Shown: positions 52,543 through 63,794, numbered from the stretch's first letter. The stretch is 64,000 nucleotides of DNA from Alloascoidea africana (GCA_030581615.1 JAKTTT010000054.1:78902-142901); one strand, 5' to 3'. Program-made: numbers and translations. The notes: generated from the sequence alone by a model not told the origin.

Positions 52543-54876
52543 ATGCCCATGACCTCCGAGTCTCGCCCACACCCGCTTCTACAGCCACGGCCCGCCAGTG
52601 CCAGCACCAGCACCAGTTCCAGTGTCAATTCCAGCTCCAGCTCCAGCTCCAGTTCCAACTCCGGCATTGGCTCCCGCACAGGCTCCAGCACTAGTGCCAG
52701 TTCCAGCCACCAGGTCCACAGCCATAACCATAACCATAACCATAGCGCTCTGGACACAAACATCATGAAGTCGCTGGCGTCCGTTCACTTGCCCCCTCCG
52801 GCAAGTTCTTCTCATATTGGCCTGCTCTCGTCCAAGAAGACGGAGCCGGAGCCTCGCCAGCAGAACATGCCCACCTGCTTTCCTACTCCTTCGTCGTCCT
52901 TCACCTTGGACAGCTCAATAACACTCGATACCCCTCCTTCGCTCCACGGTATGGCCAGAGGTACCAAGTTCAACTCCAGAAACAATGTACACAATTATGT
53001 CCAGTATCAAAATCCAAATCAACATCAAAATCCAAGTTCGTACCATAGTCAGTACCAGTATCGAACATCTCTGATCTCGTCTACTCCCAGTGCAAACAAC
53101 GCGAAACATTTGAAAACAAACTCGACCGCAAATTTGCAGCCATTGCTCCTGTCTCCAGCACAATCGTCGCCCTTCTCGCTCTTCAGCAGCACCAGTGATC
53201 ACTCTTACAATCGCTCAAGTGCACAGAGCTCTCATTTCATCAGATCTGGTCGAGTGGCTCCTGCGTTTCACCCAACTCCGAAAGGGGGTGTCGCTCCCCG
53301 GAACCCCTTGGCCATCGCCATGCACACTGCAAATCCCACCCCACCAGCACCAGCATCAGCATCAGCACCAGCATCAGCAGCACCATCCAAGTCCAAACAC
53401 AAAGCACGAGCCAAGCCCAAGGCCGAACTGCAATCCAAATCCAATCCGCAAGAAGTGCTGGTGGACAATGGCGACAAGCCACCCTACTCTCGCGCGCAGT
53501 TGATCGGTATGGCAATTCTAAGGTCTCAGGACCAGCGACTTACACTATCGGAGATATATCAATGGATTTCAGACAATTTTGAATATTATCGTCGTGGGAA
53601 TCGAAATGGATGGCAAAACTCGATCCGTCATAATTTATCATTGAGTAAAGCTTTCCAAAAACAGGAAAAATCTAAAGGTGGTAAGGGCCATTACTGGGCT
53701 ATTGAGCCTGGGTTTGAACACCAGTTTTGGAACCCAAAGACGAAAAAAATGCCTGTTTTGCCCGATGCATTTGGTGACAAAGTGGTACAATCAAAGTCAC
53801 AATCACAGTCCCAGTCACAATCGGGCCCATTGTCACCAGCAACGTCTTTGGAGGAAACCGAAAACTTGCCGAATGCTAAACGGAAACGAGAGCAAACCAC
53901 TGCAGGATTTGAAGACCCCGTGATAGTTCCAATCAAGAGAACCAAGACGGCAATTGGACTCCAACATGGGAATGGGATCTCACTGTTTGGCAAAGTGATG
54001 GGCGCGTCCTCCACACCCGAGAAGAAATCAGTGCACACCCTTAGCAATATCCCCACGCTAACGGCACCTAAAACCGCATGGGTGCCATCTGTTTCCGGTG
54101 AATCTGCTCAGTTTGCACATTTGGAGCCCTCAGAGCCCGTGTTTTCTGCCTCACCGCGTCGGTTTTCGATCGATGGAGCCGGTCCAAGTCCGATCACGGT
54201 CCAAACGGGGTTGTCCTCGTTCAGTAGCATGAACATGAGTATGAACCTGAATCTGAATTTTGATCTGGGGCTGGGACAAGGTCCTGAGCCCAGACCCGGA
54301 CCCGGGCTTGAGCTTGAGTCCGGGACAGAGACAGAGACAGAGGCAGACGCGGATGGTGAGGGCGAGACAGAGACAGAGACAGAGACCACAAAGCCGCTGC
54401 TCCAGACCCCAAGGGACTCCGGCCGCCAGCGGTTGGGACAGCACTTGGGCCATGGTCAGAGCTCCTGGGGGTCACCGTCGTCGTCAAACCGTAAGTCGAT
54501 TCTGAGACGGCTGTGGCAGTCGCCGCCCAAGCTGGACGACACACTCTTCGCGCTGGGGTCCAAAGCGAGCACAAGCGATGGGCAGAACCTGTTTGACGAA
54601 GAGATCTCACGGGCGTGTTTTGGATCACCGATGCGCCGTGAACACAGACGGGCACAGTATATGGAGCACTCTGGATCCTCACTATCGCTTTCGCTTTCTC
54701 TGGCACGGCTCGGAGACAACGAGATCCGTGATAACGATGCCAGTGATGATGGTTTGGCCGTGGCCGATCTGTTTGGAGTCGATGTGTGCTCGACTCTGCG
54801 CAGGGCCATTAGCAGCAGTGTGGGGGAAACCAGCCAGAAACAAAACACAAAGGACAAAGGGAATGAAATAGAATAA
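52543..54876 (+). CDS. HCM1: Forkhead transcription factor, Hcm1-like
   Basis: A 777-residue single-exon protein. The forkhead DNA-binding domain is at about 307-395: DKPPYSRAQLIGMAILRSQDQRLTLSEIYQWISDNFEYY, then NGWQNSIRHNLSLSKAFQKQEK and GKGHYWAIEPGFEHQF. No FHA domain is present, so it is of the Hcm1 group (S-phase activator of spindle and budding genes) rather than Fkh1/2 or Fhl1. The flanks are low complexity: an N-terminal Ser run and HNHNHN, SQSQSQSQS just after the domain, and TETETEAD-type acidic repeats near 600. A short basic KRKRE follows the forkhead and may be a nuclear signal. It lies 173 bp downstream of HAT2 on the same strand. Confidence 0.85.
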   Translation: MPMTSESRPHPLLQPRPASASTSTSSSVNSSSSSSSSSNSGIGSRTGSSTSASSSHQVHSHNHNHNHSALDTNIMKSLASVHLPPPASSSHIGLLSSKKTEPEPRQQNMPTCFPTPSSSFTLDSSITLDTPPSLHGMARGTKFNSRNNVHNYVQYQNPNQHQNPSSYHSQYQYRTSLISSTPSANNAKHLKTNSTANLQPLLLSPAQSSPFSLFSSTSDHSYNRSSAQSSHFIRSGRVAPAFHPTPKGGVAPRNPLAIAMHTANPTPPAPASASAPASAAPSKSKHKARAKPKAELQSKSNPQEVLVDNGDKPPYSRAQLIGMAILRSQDQRLTLSEIYQWISDNFEYYRRGNRNGWQNSIRHNLSLSKAFQKQEKSKGGKGHYWAIEPGFEHQFWNPKTKKMPVLPDAFGDKVVQSKSQSQSQSQSGPLSPATSLEETENLPNAKRKREQTTAGFEDPVIVPIKRTKTAIGLQHGNGISLFGKVMGASSTPEKKSVHTLSNIPTLTAPKTAWVPSVSGESAQFAHLEPSEPVFSASPRRFSIDGAGPSPITVQTGLSSFSSMNMSMNLNLNFDLGLGQGPEPRPGPGLELESGTETETEADADGEGETETETETTKPLLQTPRDSGRQRLGQHLGHGQSSWGSPSSSNRKSILRRLWQSPPKLDDTLFALGSKASTSDGQNLFDEEISRACFGSPMRREHRRAQYMEHSGSSLSLSLSLARLGDNEIRDNDASDDGLAVADLFGVDVCSTLRRAISSSVGETSQKQNTKDKGNEIE

Positions 54877-55492
54877 TAGGACACTATACGGAGGAAAACC
54901 CAAATTTTTGGGGATGAATTTTATGGCTATTGGATAGTTGGAATCAGGGGGATAAGTTTTTTTGTTTATGACTCTTTTTGATGTTCTGTATGAATGTATG
55001 CATTTTGTACCACTAATTAGGCAAACAAGATCAATTACGTTACAGTTTTTACACTTTTGTACCTGGCCAGTCCTTTTTTGTGTTGATTTTGATTAAGATT
55101 AAAGATCGCTCAAACTCTATCGGGCGACGACGCCTGGGCGTTGAGAAGCCATTTAGAGAACTTTGAAGGATGAACGAATGAACCAGGCCGTTGCGATATG
55201 GATAGACCTTCCCGAACCAGTCAGCGCGGCTGCTCTATCTCGCCCGATCCAGCACCTAGCAGAGCAGAGTAGAGCAGAGCTTAGCAGAGCAGAGCACCTC
55301 TGACTCAAAAGCCATGACTCAGGGTTTCATGGAGCTGGTACTAATGCTGGTGCTGATGCCATGCTGGGCCGAAGTCGGTGGCATTCACTATCTCTCCCTT
55401 TTCTCCCTCTCCCTATTCCCTCTCTTCTGCCCATTCACTTATTTCCTCTTCTCTTCCACTACACCATAATCCTTCTCCAGATTCAGATCTAA
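54877..55492. other. Intergenic, HCM1 to second MATE gene
   Basis: About 615 bp. It contains AGAGCAGAGC-type tandem repeats at about 55259-55298 and two TGACTCA sites described separately. A pyrimidine-rich leader (CTCTCCCTTTTCTCCC...) precedes the MATE start. No gene is seen. Confidence 0.5.
55301..55321. promoter_or_regulatory. Two TGACTCA (Gcn4/AP-1 type) sites
   Basis: TGACTCA occurs at 55301-55307 and 55315-55321, the same orientation, 14 bp apart, about 175-190 bp upstream of the MATE transporter start. TGACTCA is the consensus for Gcn4 and also resembles AP-1/Yap sites. Stress or amino-acid control of the transporter is inference. Confidence 0.4.
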
Positions 55493-57427
55493 ATGCCATC
55501 GGAATCTTCACCGCTGCTGACTCCAGTGAGATCAGCAGCAATATCTCTATCGCTGTCAATAGACGATGCGATCGACGTTGCCAACCCCAAGGGTTTTACA
55601 ACCTCGCGGAACCGGCGGGCGTCTTCGGTTGTGTTTGGATCGGTGGGGAGATCCGGGTTTTTGCGACCAAATGACATTTTCCCACAGTCGGAAGACGAGT
55701 ACGAATACGACGAGGAGGATGAGGAAGCTGGATTCGACTACAATTATGACAACTACTATGACCACCCGAGGGACGAAGAGCGCGGGGACAGAGATGCCGA
55801 GATAGCAAATATCGACAAACAACGGCCGCCAACGGTTTACAACATCGAAGAGGCCCGTAGTTTGTTGCGAGACCAGGAAGAGCTACTCTCGATCAACCAT
55901 ATCGAGCACCCTGAGCTGCGGCGGCTCGGCTCGATCTCAGGCCCCGGCTCAGGCTCCCTAATCCAGCAAAAGCCGTCGCTGGCGGAGGTGAGCCAAGAGA
56001 TCCAACTTGTATCGGACATTTGGGCCAAGGCGATCGACAGAGGCGAGGTCAGTACGACCGTGGGGGCAGAGGCACGGGCTCTTTTCAACAGTTCCGTTCC
56101 TCTTATTTCGACTTTTTTGCTTCAGAGCTCGCTGGGCGTGGCTTCCATCTTCACGGTGGGCCATTTGGGTAAAAGCGAGCTGGGCGGCGTCACTTTGGGC
56201 TCCATGACGGCCAACATCACCGGGTTTGCCATTTTCCAAGGCATGGCAACCTGTCTCGACACTTTGTGTGCACAGGCCTATGGTGCGGGCAAGTACAAAC
56301 AGGTTGGGCTCCAGTTCCAACGGTGTACTGCGCTGATGCTTGCGACCTTTGTGCCTGTTGCGCTGGTATGGTGGTTTTCCGAACAGATCTTGGGATGGTT
56401 TATCGAGGATCGATCGCTTGCGTATTTGGCTGGCAGATACCTCCGTGTGATGATTGTAGGCGCCCCCGGGTACATTTTGTTTGAGACAGGCAAGAAGTAC
56501 TTGCAAAGCCAGGGGATTTTCAAAGCGAGTACCTATGTCCTCATGGTGTGTGCTCCGTTTAATGCCGTGCTCAACTACGTGCTTGTGTGGAATAAGCACT
56601 TTGGAATCGGTTATTTGGGCGCACCCGTTGCTGTTGCTTTCAACTACTGGTTGATGTCCATTCTCCTCCTCTGCTACGTTGTGTTTGTAGACGGCAGTCG
56701 ATGTTGGAACGGACTGGAACCGCGACGGGCCATGCAAAACTGGGGCAAGATGTCGCGGCTCGTGGTCCCCGGCGTCATCACCGTAGAGGCCGAGTTTCTA
56801 GCGTTTGAGATTCTTACTCTGGCGGCCGAGCGGTTTGGACTCGCGGCGCTGGCAGCCCAGTCCATCATCGCGACCGTGGGCACCGTCGCGTACCAGGTGC
56901 CCTTCTCGCTCTCGGTGGGCGCCTCTACGCGAATTGCAAACTTTCTCGGAGCCACGCTAACGGGGCCCGCACAGACCGCGACCTACGTGGCGCTACTGGC
57001 ATCGTTTGTATCCGCGGGAGTGAACTGCTCAATACTGCTTTTGCTGAGACGGCCCATTGCTGGACTGTTTAGCGATGACGAGGAGGTGATTTCGCTCGTG
57101 GTTGCGGTTCTCCCACTCATGGCCGTGATCCAGTTTGGCGACAGTCTGAATGCGATCGCGGCCGGTGCTCTTAGAGGCCAAGGCCGCCAAAAGATCGCGG
57201 GATACTTTAATCTATTTGTTTACTATTTCATCGCGCTACCGTTGGGACTAGTACTTGCGTTCCGGTACAACTGGGAGATTGAAGGTTTGTGGACCGGCAA
57301 CGGAATCGGACTGTTGTTGATCGGGATCGGCGAAACGTACTTCTTGGTGTTTTGTGATTGGGATAGCATTGTGCAAGAGGCCCAGAAGCGCACGGGCGAG
57401 GAAAGAGAACGGGTCATGGCACACTAA
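55493..57427 (+). CDS. MATE-family efflux transporter (second paralogue)
   Basis: A 644-residue protein with a 190-residue acidic cytosolic N-terminus and about 12 membrane segments. MATE blocks: SSVPLISTFLLQSSLGVASI, GMATCLDTLCAQAYGAGKYKQ, VPGVITVEAEFLAFEILTLAAERFG, ALAAQSIIATVGTVAYQVPF, ASTRIANFLGA and AGALRGQGRQKIAGYFNLFVYYFIALPLG. It is clearly paralogous to the transporter at 22698-24317 and belongs to the fungal Erc1/YDR338C branch, thought to export toxic or conjugated compounds at the vacuole or plasma membrane. An acidic DEYEYDEEDEEAG patch precedes the first helix. Confidence 0.92.
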   Translation: MPSESSPLLTPVRSAAISLSLSIDDAIDVANPKGFTTSRNRRASSVVFGSVGRSGFLRPNDIFPQSEDEYEYDEEDEEAGFDYNYDNYYDHPRDEERGDRDAEIANIDKQRPPTVYNIEEARSLLRDQEELLSINHIEHPELRRLGSISGPGSGSLIQQKPSLAEVSQEIQLVSDIWAKAIDRGEVSTTVGAEARALFNSSVPLISTFLLQSSLGVASIFTVGHLGKSELGGVTLGSMTANITGFAIFQGMATCLDTLCAQAYGAGKYKQVGLQFQRCTALMLATFVPVALVWWFSEQILGWFIEDRSLAYLAGRYLRVMIVGAPGYILFETGKKYLQSQGIFKASTYVLMVCAPFNAVLNYVLVWNKHFGIGYLGAPVAVAFNYWLMSILLLCYVVFVDGSRCWNGLEPRRAMQNWGKMSRLVVPGVITVEAEFLAFEILTLAAERFGLAALAAQSIIATVGTVAYQVPFSLSVGASTRIANFLGATLTGPAQTATYVALLASFVSAGVNCSILLLLRRPIAGLFSDDEEVISLVVAVLPLMAVIQFGDSLNAIAAGALRGQGRQKIAGYFNLFVYYFIALPLGLVLAFRYNWEIEGLWTGNGIGLLLIGIGETYFLVFCDWDSIVQEAQKRTGEERERVMAH

Positions 57428-58447
57428 TCAAAAATGGTTGGTGTTTAATTACTTGTGTAAGTAGATAATAAAAGTCTAACAGAGTCATGATCCGACAGAA
57501 CACGCACCCGCCAGATACGAGCGGTACGAGCCCGGAAAAACCGGATTCGTGCAGACGACAACGAAACCGACCGAAACGGCAGCACCGCGCCTCTACAAAG
57601 CGCACACAGCCATGAACGCGAGTATGAGAATGGGCATTTAGTAGCCCATCTCGGGACCTAACCGTCACAGCCGGCTGGGCACGCTAGGCACGCTGGGCAG
57701 CCTTGGAGAAAGAGCACGGGTGTGGAAGCAGAGACGGACAAGAATGCAGGGTCGGCCAGACCCCCAGCCTCACTATGACGTTGCGCGGATCTGGCCGCCC
57801 CACGCCCGTTGCTATTTGCCCACCGTGACAGAGCGGCCTATGGCAACAGACACTAGCAGTAGCCCTGGAATTATAGGGGCTTTGACGGTGGAGCTGGTGG
57901 CGGTGTAATGGCAGTGTAAACGGCGGTGCTGATGAGCTTGGAGTAGGCTGCGTTATGCCGGGCACGGAAGCTCACAGAGCCCACCGGAACCACCACTTCG
58001 CTAGACACAGGGACAGAAACAGGAACAGGAACAGAAACAGGAACAGCAATCCAAGTCGGACCCGGAGGACCCTATCTGTGGACCTTGGGCCCTTTCCTGC
58101 TGGCCACAGCTGCCAAGAGAGCCCGCGGGAGGTGAAGGAACCAGACCGAAGCGAGCAGAAGCGTCGGACGGACGAATCGGGGACTCCTTAGCTTATAAAA
58201 AAGATGCTCCGTCCTCACCTTCTCGTCTGCGTTCCCGTTCCCGTTTGCGATCTTCACCATCATCTCGTCCTCCAGGTTTCGTCCGGTTCCTTCTGGTGTC
58301 GTTTCGTTTCGTTTCATCCCATCCCGTATCGTCCCGTATCGTCCCGTCTAGGCTTGTCCCCCACAGACCTCTCCGATACGGTCCCATCCCCGTCTTCCGA
58401 TTACAAATACTTTAATACTACTCATCATCATCTAATACCCCTAAACG
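57428..58447. other. Intergenic / YTP1 promoter (1.0 kb), TATA at 58194
   Basis: No gene is seen. TATAAAA occurs at 58194-58200, about 250 bp upstream of the YTP1-like start. The leader then contains tandem GTTTC units and CCCGTATCGT units at about 58298-58350. GAACAG(G/A)AACAG(G/A) repeats lie at 58010-58045. The spacing suggests a long 5' leader. Confidence 0.5.
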
Positions 58448-60574
58448 ATGCGACTGCAATCAAAACCCTTGTTACTCCTGATCCCGGCTCTAACGCTCGC
58501 CATCGCCAATGTCAATGTCAATGCGAATGCGAATGCTAACGCACCGTTGCCGATCCCCGTTGCGTTAGCACATGATGGTTCCGACTCTCACTTAGAGTTG
58601 GTCCCCAGAGATGATCACGGACATGAGCACGGAAACGGCCATGATGCTCCCCAACCATCCCCAACCGCCGGCCCCAGTGAACATGCCCACGGTGCCTCTT
58701 CTGGCGGCCATCACCACGGAGTGCCTATCCTGAACCAGACAGGCCTGTCGGACGAGGAAAGAAAAGAATGGCTAGCCTACAACACCACGTCGTTTCTGTC
58801 TCTCGACCTGCCTCACAAGTCGGCTCTATATCTCCACATGTCCCTCGTCGCAGCGGCCTTCTGCTTCATCTACCCAGTGACCATCTTCCTCTCGATTGCA
58901 GACTCCCCATGGTACCTGCCCACTCTCACACTCCACTATGTGCTCCTGTTCATTGCCCTATCCAGCCTGGCCATATTTGCTCACTCAGCTCCACAGAGCC
59001 TGTATCCGGGAAACGTTTATGGTTCTTTTTCAGCCATCCTCGTTATTCTCGGAATCGTTCACTATTCCTCTGCAATTGTAAAATGTTTGTCATCTTGGGC
59101 CGTGAATCACTCAAAACCAGATGGGCATGAGTTTGAACCGCTACGCACAGAGTCTATAGAATTGGACTCAAACTCAATTGGTCTCAGCCGCTTCCACCAC
59201 TCCCGAAACGACTCGGAAGATTCCAGAACATCCACCCTTTTCGACCCTTCGTCATCATCCCGCTACAGAGACGACCTGGAGTATCTTGATCACGAGCAAG
59301 AACAGGATCGGGATTCGCTTGATGACTCAGTCCACACAAGAGTCCCATCCCCAACCTCCGAGTACCATGCAGGTTCGGGTTCGGGTTCGGGTCCCCGGTC
59401 CGGATCCAAAACCTCTGCGACAACAAGACTGCAAAGCAGAATAATCTCCAAAGTCATGGCGAACTCTACAGTCTTCAAAATCGTGTCCTCTCTGGAGCGT
59501 CTCAGCAAGTTCACTTTTGCCCTACTAAACAGGCCTCTTTTACTCTTTGGGTTTGCCTACATGTGCGCCGGAATTGCTGTTGTGAATCTAATGGGTAAAG
59601 AGAAAAAAGTATTCAACTTGTTGGCCCATTTTATCAAAGGTGGTATTTTCCTCTGGTACGGTATCTTTACTTTGGGCCGTTACAGCGGTGCATTTCAAGA
59701 ATTGGGATGGGCATGGAATAGAGCCGCAATTGAGGAAAAAGTGCAAGGAGCATCATCCGGACAGAAAGGGTTGGCTCCTTCATTTTCAACATCAGGTTTT
59801 TGGTCAAAATTAAAGCACATGTTCACTCCTAAGGGAATGATCACAACTGAATTTGTCGAATCGTTGTTAATCTTCATCTATGGCTCCTCCAACGTGTTTC
59901 TCGAACATTTGGGCAATGAGGATGGAGTCTGGAGGCCCAAGGATCTTCAACACGCTTCAATTGCTTTCATGTACTTTGGCGCTGGCCTTTGCGGTCTCAT
60001 AACGGAGGGAAAACTTTTCAATTGGCGCAGAAAGGCTTATTTCACAGAGGGACATCTCGAAACTTCTCAAAGTTTGGATTTGGATTTGAACTCGGGCTCA
60101 AACTCTGATACTAGAACTAGAACCAGATCAATGTCAAGTCTAAAGTTGAAGAGTTGCACAATTGGTTACTCACCGAACCCATTCCCAGCATTCACAGTCT
60201 TTTGGACCGGAATCCTCATGTCGCAACACCAGCAAAAGTACCCACTCTCGACCATGATCCACCAACAATGGGGGTATCTGTTCTCCGTGGGCGCTTTGTT
60301 CCGACTTTCCACCTACGTGCTCATGTTTATCAGACCTCCCAACGGTGACGGTTCTCCCACTCGACCTTTCACAGAGTTGGTCACGTCTTTTGCCCTTATC
60401 TGCGGTGGACTCGTGTTTATGGAATCCAATGGCGAAACTGTAGATGCGCTTATCTATCGAGGTCTTGACTCAATGTTCACTCTTAATGTGTCTGTTGGTA
60501 TTGTTGCACTCGTAATGGCCTGGATCATGCTGCTCATGAGCTTCAGAGATCGTCTAATGCACTATAACTATTGA
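58448..60574 (+). CDS. YTP1: Ytp1-like multi-spanning membrane protein
   Basis: A 708-residue protein matching the fungal Ytp1 family, whose biochemical role is not established. It has an N-terminal signal peptide (MRLQSKPLLLLIPALTLAIA), an NVNVNANANAN repeat, and a histidine-rich lumenal or extracellular stretch (DDHGHEHGNGHD ... EHAHG ... GGHHHG) that could bind metal. A first membrane block follows (KSALYLHMSLVAAAFCFIYPVTIFLSIADSPWYLP). After a polar loop the second block has FGFAYMCAGIAVVN, GGIFLWYGIFTLGRYSGAF, EFVESLLIFIYGSSNVFLEHLG, DLQHASIAFMYFGAGLCGL, NPFPAFTVFWTGILMSQHQQ and HQQWGYLFSVGALFRLSTYV. These Glu/His-containing helices are typical of the family. Confidence 0.83.
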   Translation: MRLQSKPLLLLIPALTLAIANVNVNANANANAPLPIPVALAHDGSDSHLELVPRDDHGHEHGNGHDAPQPSPTAGPSEHAHGASSGGHHHGVPILNQTGLSDEERKEWLAYNTTSFLSLDLPHKSALYLHMSLVAAAFCFIYPVTIFLSIADSPWYLPTLTLHYVLLFIALSSLAIFAHSAPQSLYPGNVYGSFSAILVILGIVHYSSAIVKCLSSWAVNHSKPDGHEFEPLRTESIELDSNSIGLSRFHHSRNDSEDSRTSTLFDPSSSSRYRDDLEYLDHEQEQDRDSLDDSVHTRVPSPTSEYHAGSGSGSGPRSGSKTSATTRLQSRIISKVMANSTVFKIVSSLERLSKFTFALLNRPLLLFGFAYMCAGIAVVNLMGKEKKVFNLLAHFIKGGIFLWYGIFTLGRYSGAFQELGWAWNRAAIEEKVQGASSGQKGLAPSFSTSGFWSKLKHMFTPKGMITTEFVESLLIFIYGSSNVFLEHLGNEDGVWRPKDLQHASIAFMYFGAGLCGLITEGKLFNWRRKAYFTEGHLETSQSLDLDLNSGSNSDTRTRTRSMSSLKLKSCTIGYSPNPFPAFTVFWTGILMSQHQQKYPLSTMIHQQWGYLFSVGALFRLSTYVLMFIRPPNGDGSPTRPFTELVTSFALICGGLVFMESNGETVDALIYRGLDSMFTLNVSVGIVALVMAWIMLLMSFRDRLMHYNY

Positions 60575-61187
60575 TGATTCTCCCCCAATTGCAGTTGCTT
60601 TTTCAGTCACTCGCTTTCGTTCCCCGGTCTTTGTTTTTGTTTTCTTTTGCTTCTTCTCAATTTCATGCAACGCGATGCCTTGTTTATTTTTTTAGATTCA
60701 AAGTTCAAAATTCTCTTTTCCAACATCTTTAATTTTTAATCTTCTTGGTAATACTTTTTTGGCTCTCTCTCTCTCCCTTTTATCTTTTTTTTTTTGATTT
60801 TCCTTAACCTTCTACTTCTATCCCCTCTATCTCGTTGTTACCGTACAGTGATAACGATACATAATGAAAGCTTCTACGAATGAAACGAATAATAGAAAAT
60901 ATAGCAAAACAAAAGGTAATAAGCTATAAACTTAACTCGATCTTTAAATTGCTTTCTGGCACTCTTTGTAGACTATTGGAAAAAGTTCATGCATTTCAGC
61001 GCCTAGGCGATTTCCACTAAACACCCGTACACCTTCTGCTTTTTGATTGTGACGCAAAGACATACTGTTCCGGGTAACCACATCGGACTACTGGTTATTG
61101 TTTCTTCTCTTGGTTCAACTTCCTGAAAATTGAGCCTTGATCATCTCTTTCAACACTGAAAATTCAGAACAGAGCACACACGACAGA
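60575..61187. other. Intergenic, YTP1 to HAD_SAK gene
   Basis: About 610 bp, T-rich at first (YTP1 3' end), then the promoter of the next gene. No gene is seen. Confidence 0.5.
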
Positions 61188-63168
61188 ATGAACTCGGGAA
61201 GAAACTCGGGTAGTCCGTTTTTCACAAACAATGGCAGTAATGTGAATCTGAATCTTCCTCAGATGCCTTTGCCAAACACCATGACTCACCAAAACCCATC
61301 ATCATCATCACAGGGTCAAGTTCAGGTTCCACCGTCTTCATCAGCTCTCCAGCAACAGCAGCAACAGCTTATGCTTCTTGGCATGTATCCTGGGTTAGTC
61401 GAGGCGGCAGCAGCAGCAGCTGCTGCTGCTAATACCTCGAATGCAAATACGATGCCAGTGTTCCCCGTAATGCCTCAAGGCAACTACTTGAGTCACTTGG
61501 CAATGGGAGTCGGTGGCATTGGTCAGCCTCAACCCCAAGGAAACTTGCCGAATGCTTCTACTCCTTTGACTATTTCTTCCTCCTCTTCTCCTTCTTCCCA
61601 GCATCAGCATCATCATCATCGTCACCATCAGCAGCATATGTATCAACCGATGGACACTAACCAGACCCACACAAGCTCAAGGTTCCATAAATCACCATCT
61701 TTACACAATTCTCATCCTCGACCTCGAGGAGAAAGACCCCAAAGATTGGACCCGATCACAAACAAATATCGCAGGGTTACCAGTAGAAACCGGTGGTTGG
61801 GAAGCAGTAATAGTAATAGTAATACCGGTAGTGCTACTTCAGCTTCCACTGCTTCTTCATCTTTATCTCTCAACCCGGAAAAGTTTTCAAACCCTTTGGA
61901 TATGTGGGATGCTGCTGTCCCTAGCAAAACCCCAAAGAAGCGGCCAAAAGTTAGTGAAATAACATCACTTCATATTTACGACTTTGACAATACTTGTAAG
62001 TTCTTTTTTGTTCAATTTTAATCTGATTTTTCCATATTCCCCCCAAATGCTAACCTCTATTCTAGTGTTCATGTCGCCCTTACCCAACCCACAGCTATTT
62101 TACGGTTCGACAATCGCGCTTTTACAGAGTTCTACAGGATTGAACCACGGTGGCTGGTGGTCCGAACCCAAATTCCTTGAAGCAACAGGAGAAAGTTGGG
62201 AGGTTGAAAAGAAACGAGGTTGGCGAGGTTGGTGGAATGAAGACGTTGTCAAGCTTGCGGAAATGTCCATAGCATCGCCCGATACGTTAACGATCATGAT
62301 GACAGGTCGCAAGTATAGCAAGTTCCAGAAATGTATACCCGAGATAATAGAGGCCCGTGGGCTCGATTTCGATGCTGTGATTCTTCGTCGGGGAGACGCT
62401 GAGAATACCCTCATGTTCAAGACCCAGGTCATTGAGGATCTTCTTAATCATTACGAGAACGTCAAAGAGTTGTCCATTTACGACGATAGACCATCCCAGG
62501 TATCTGGATTCAAAAGATTTTTGAAGGAGTACACTGAAGCAGTTCGAAACGACCTTGAATACCATGTTGTTACAGTGTTTGAAGAAACGAGATACCTTGA
62601 CCCAGTCACGGAAAAGCGGTTAATAGAGTCTATCATTGCAGACCACAACGAAGCAGTCGCCAAAAACTGTGTTCACCCTTCGGTAACGAGTGGGAAAGTG
62701 GCCTTGAAGCGAAGTCTTTTCCACACAGCCTACATAATCGAGGAAGAATCTGTAATCGAGATACTCAAGTACGCAAATGACATTGGATTGTCAAAGGCAA
62801 ACAACTTCAAGTTTTACGGAGAGAGCATTCTCATTTCAAAAGGGCTTATTTCCAAGGCTTTACAACAGAAAATCGGTAGTGAGGGCAAAGTTGTCGAGTG
62901 GGAGACAACACATTATGGTACAAACGCGGGAAGGGTCTGGGCAATCCGTGTCTCTCCTGTTTCAGAACCTATGGAAAACATCAAAACGGAGTCGGAAATA
63001 CCCATGGTAATTCTCGCGATGAAGAAAAAAATAAACGGAGGAGTCGCTTTAGCGAACCGCATAGTACAATGGTTCCCACTTGAGAGGAAAATCAAATTCA
63101 AGAGTAGAATTGGTACCAAAGAGCTCTTCAAAATCGCGCCTATCCAAGAGAAAAGAGGTAGGAAGTAG
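61188..63168 (+). CDS. HAD-superfamily 'Swiss Army Knife RNA repair'-like protein, 2 exons
   Basis: Exons are 61188-61995 and 62066-63168, for 636 residues. The first 250 residues are low complexity (Ser, Asn, Gln, poly-Ala, poly-His). The HAD motif I is split by the intron: SLHIYDFDNT joined to LFMSPLPNPQLFYG, giving the D-x-D-N-T-L-F nucleophile motif. Further blocks are GGWWSEPKFLEATGESWEVEKKRGWRGWWNEDVVKLAEMS, TLTIMMTGRKYSKFQKCIPEII, LDFDAVILRRGD and LSIYDDRPSQVSGFKRFL (the late acidic motif). This pattern fits the fungal HAD_SAK family, whose substrate is unknown. The C-terminal 170 residues look like an additional folded region (YHVVTVFEETRYLDP onward). I prefer ATG 61188; no upstream ATG lies in the same open stretch. 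Confidence 0.8.
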
Positions 63169-63646
63169 ATTCAATGGTATAGAATGAATTAAAACAACTA
63201 TGTAAAGTGTCATAGAATGAAATGTTCAAGCGTGCACAGTCAATAACCAATGAAAATTGAAACATTAGTAAGATTTATACACGCTTCTTCCAAAGCCCAA
63301 TTGGAAAATGGAATTAAGTCATTTTTAGCACTAGCATCGGCTCCACCATCTGTGAAAAAAATTGCAAAAATGGTGGGAATTTGACAAGCGTGCTGATTTT
63401 AAAACTGGAGTAACAGAGAAAAATGAAAGCAAAAACTTGGTATTGAAAAGTTGGGTATATTTGTTCTATATAGGAACAAAGAACAATATAAAAAAATTGG
63501 GAGTTGAAATTTAATCTTCTCATTTTCCTCGCTGGAGAGCTTAGGAGTGGTGGAGAAGAAAGAAAGAAACAAGTTGAACTGAGTGTTTGAAAACTCAAAG
63601 TACTTGGAAATACGCAGGCGGTATGAAATGTTCGTGAAGTCATAAC
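63169..63646. other. Intergenic before the retrotransposon
   Basis: About 480 bp between the HAD_SAK gene stop and the start of the LTR. No gene is recognised. Confidence 0.5.
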
Positions 63647-63786
63647 TGTTGGATGGCAGTCCAGATCAGCTGATCCCGTGACCTCTGAGCAGCACGTGAG
63701 GGCAGGGTAACAGCGAGGGCTGTTGAGCATAAATAGCGCGTTAGATTGTCTCTAGTTCTAGTTCTCTAATTGATAACACCATCACA
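63647..63786 (+). mobile_element. 5' LTR (copy B) of a Ty1/copia-type retrotransposon
   Basis: The segment starts TGTTGGATGGCAGTCCAG and can be closed at CACA (63786), about 140 bp. It matches copy A at 41965-42101. An internal CATAAATA at 63728-63735 is a plausible LTR TATA element. What follows (primer-binding site and gag-like start) shows that this is the left end of an element running out of the window. The exact right border of the LTR is uncertain by about 8 bp, because similarity to copy A continues that far. Confidence 0.75.
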
Positions 63787-63794
63787 ATCTAATT

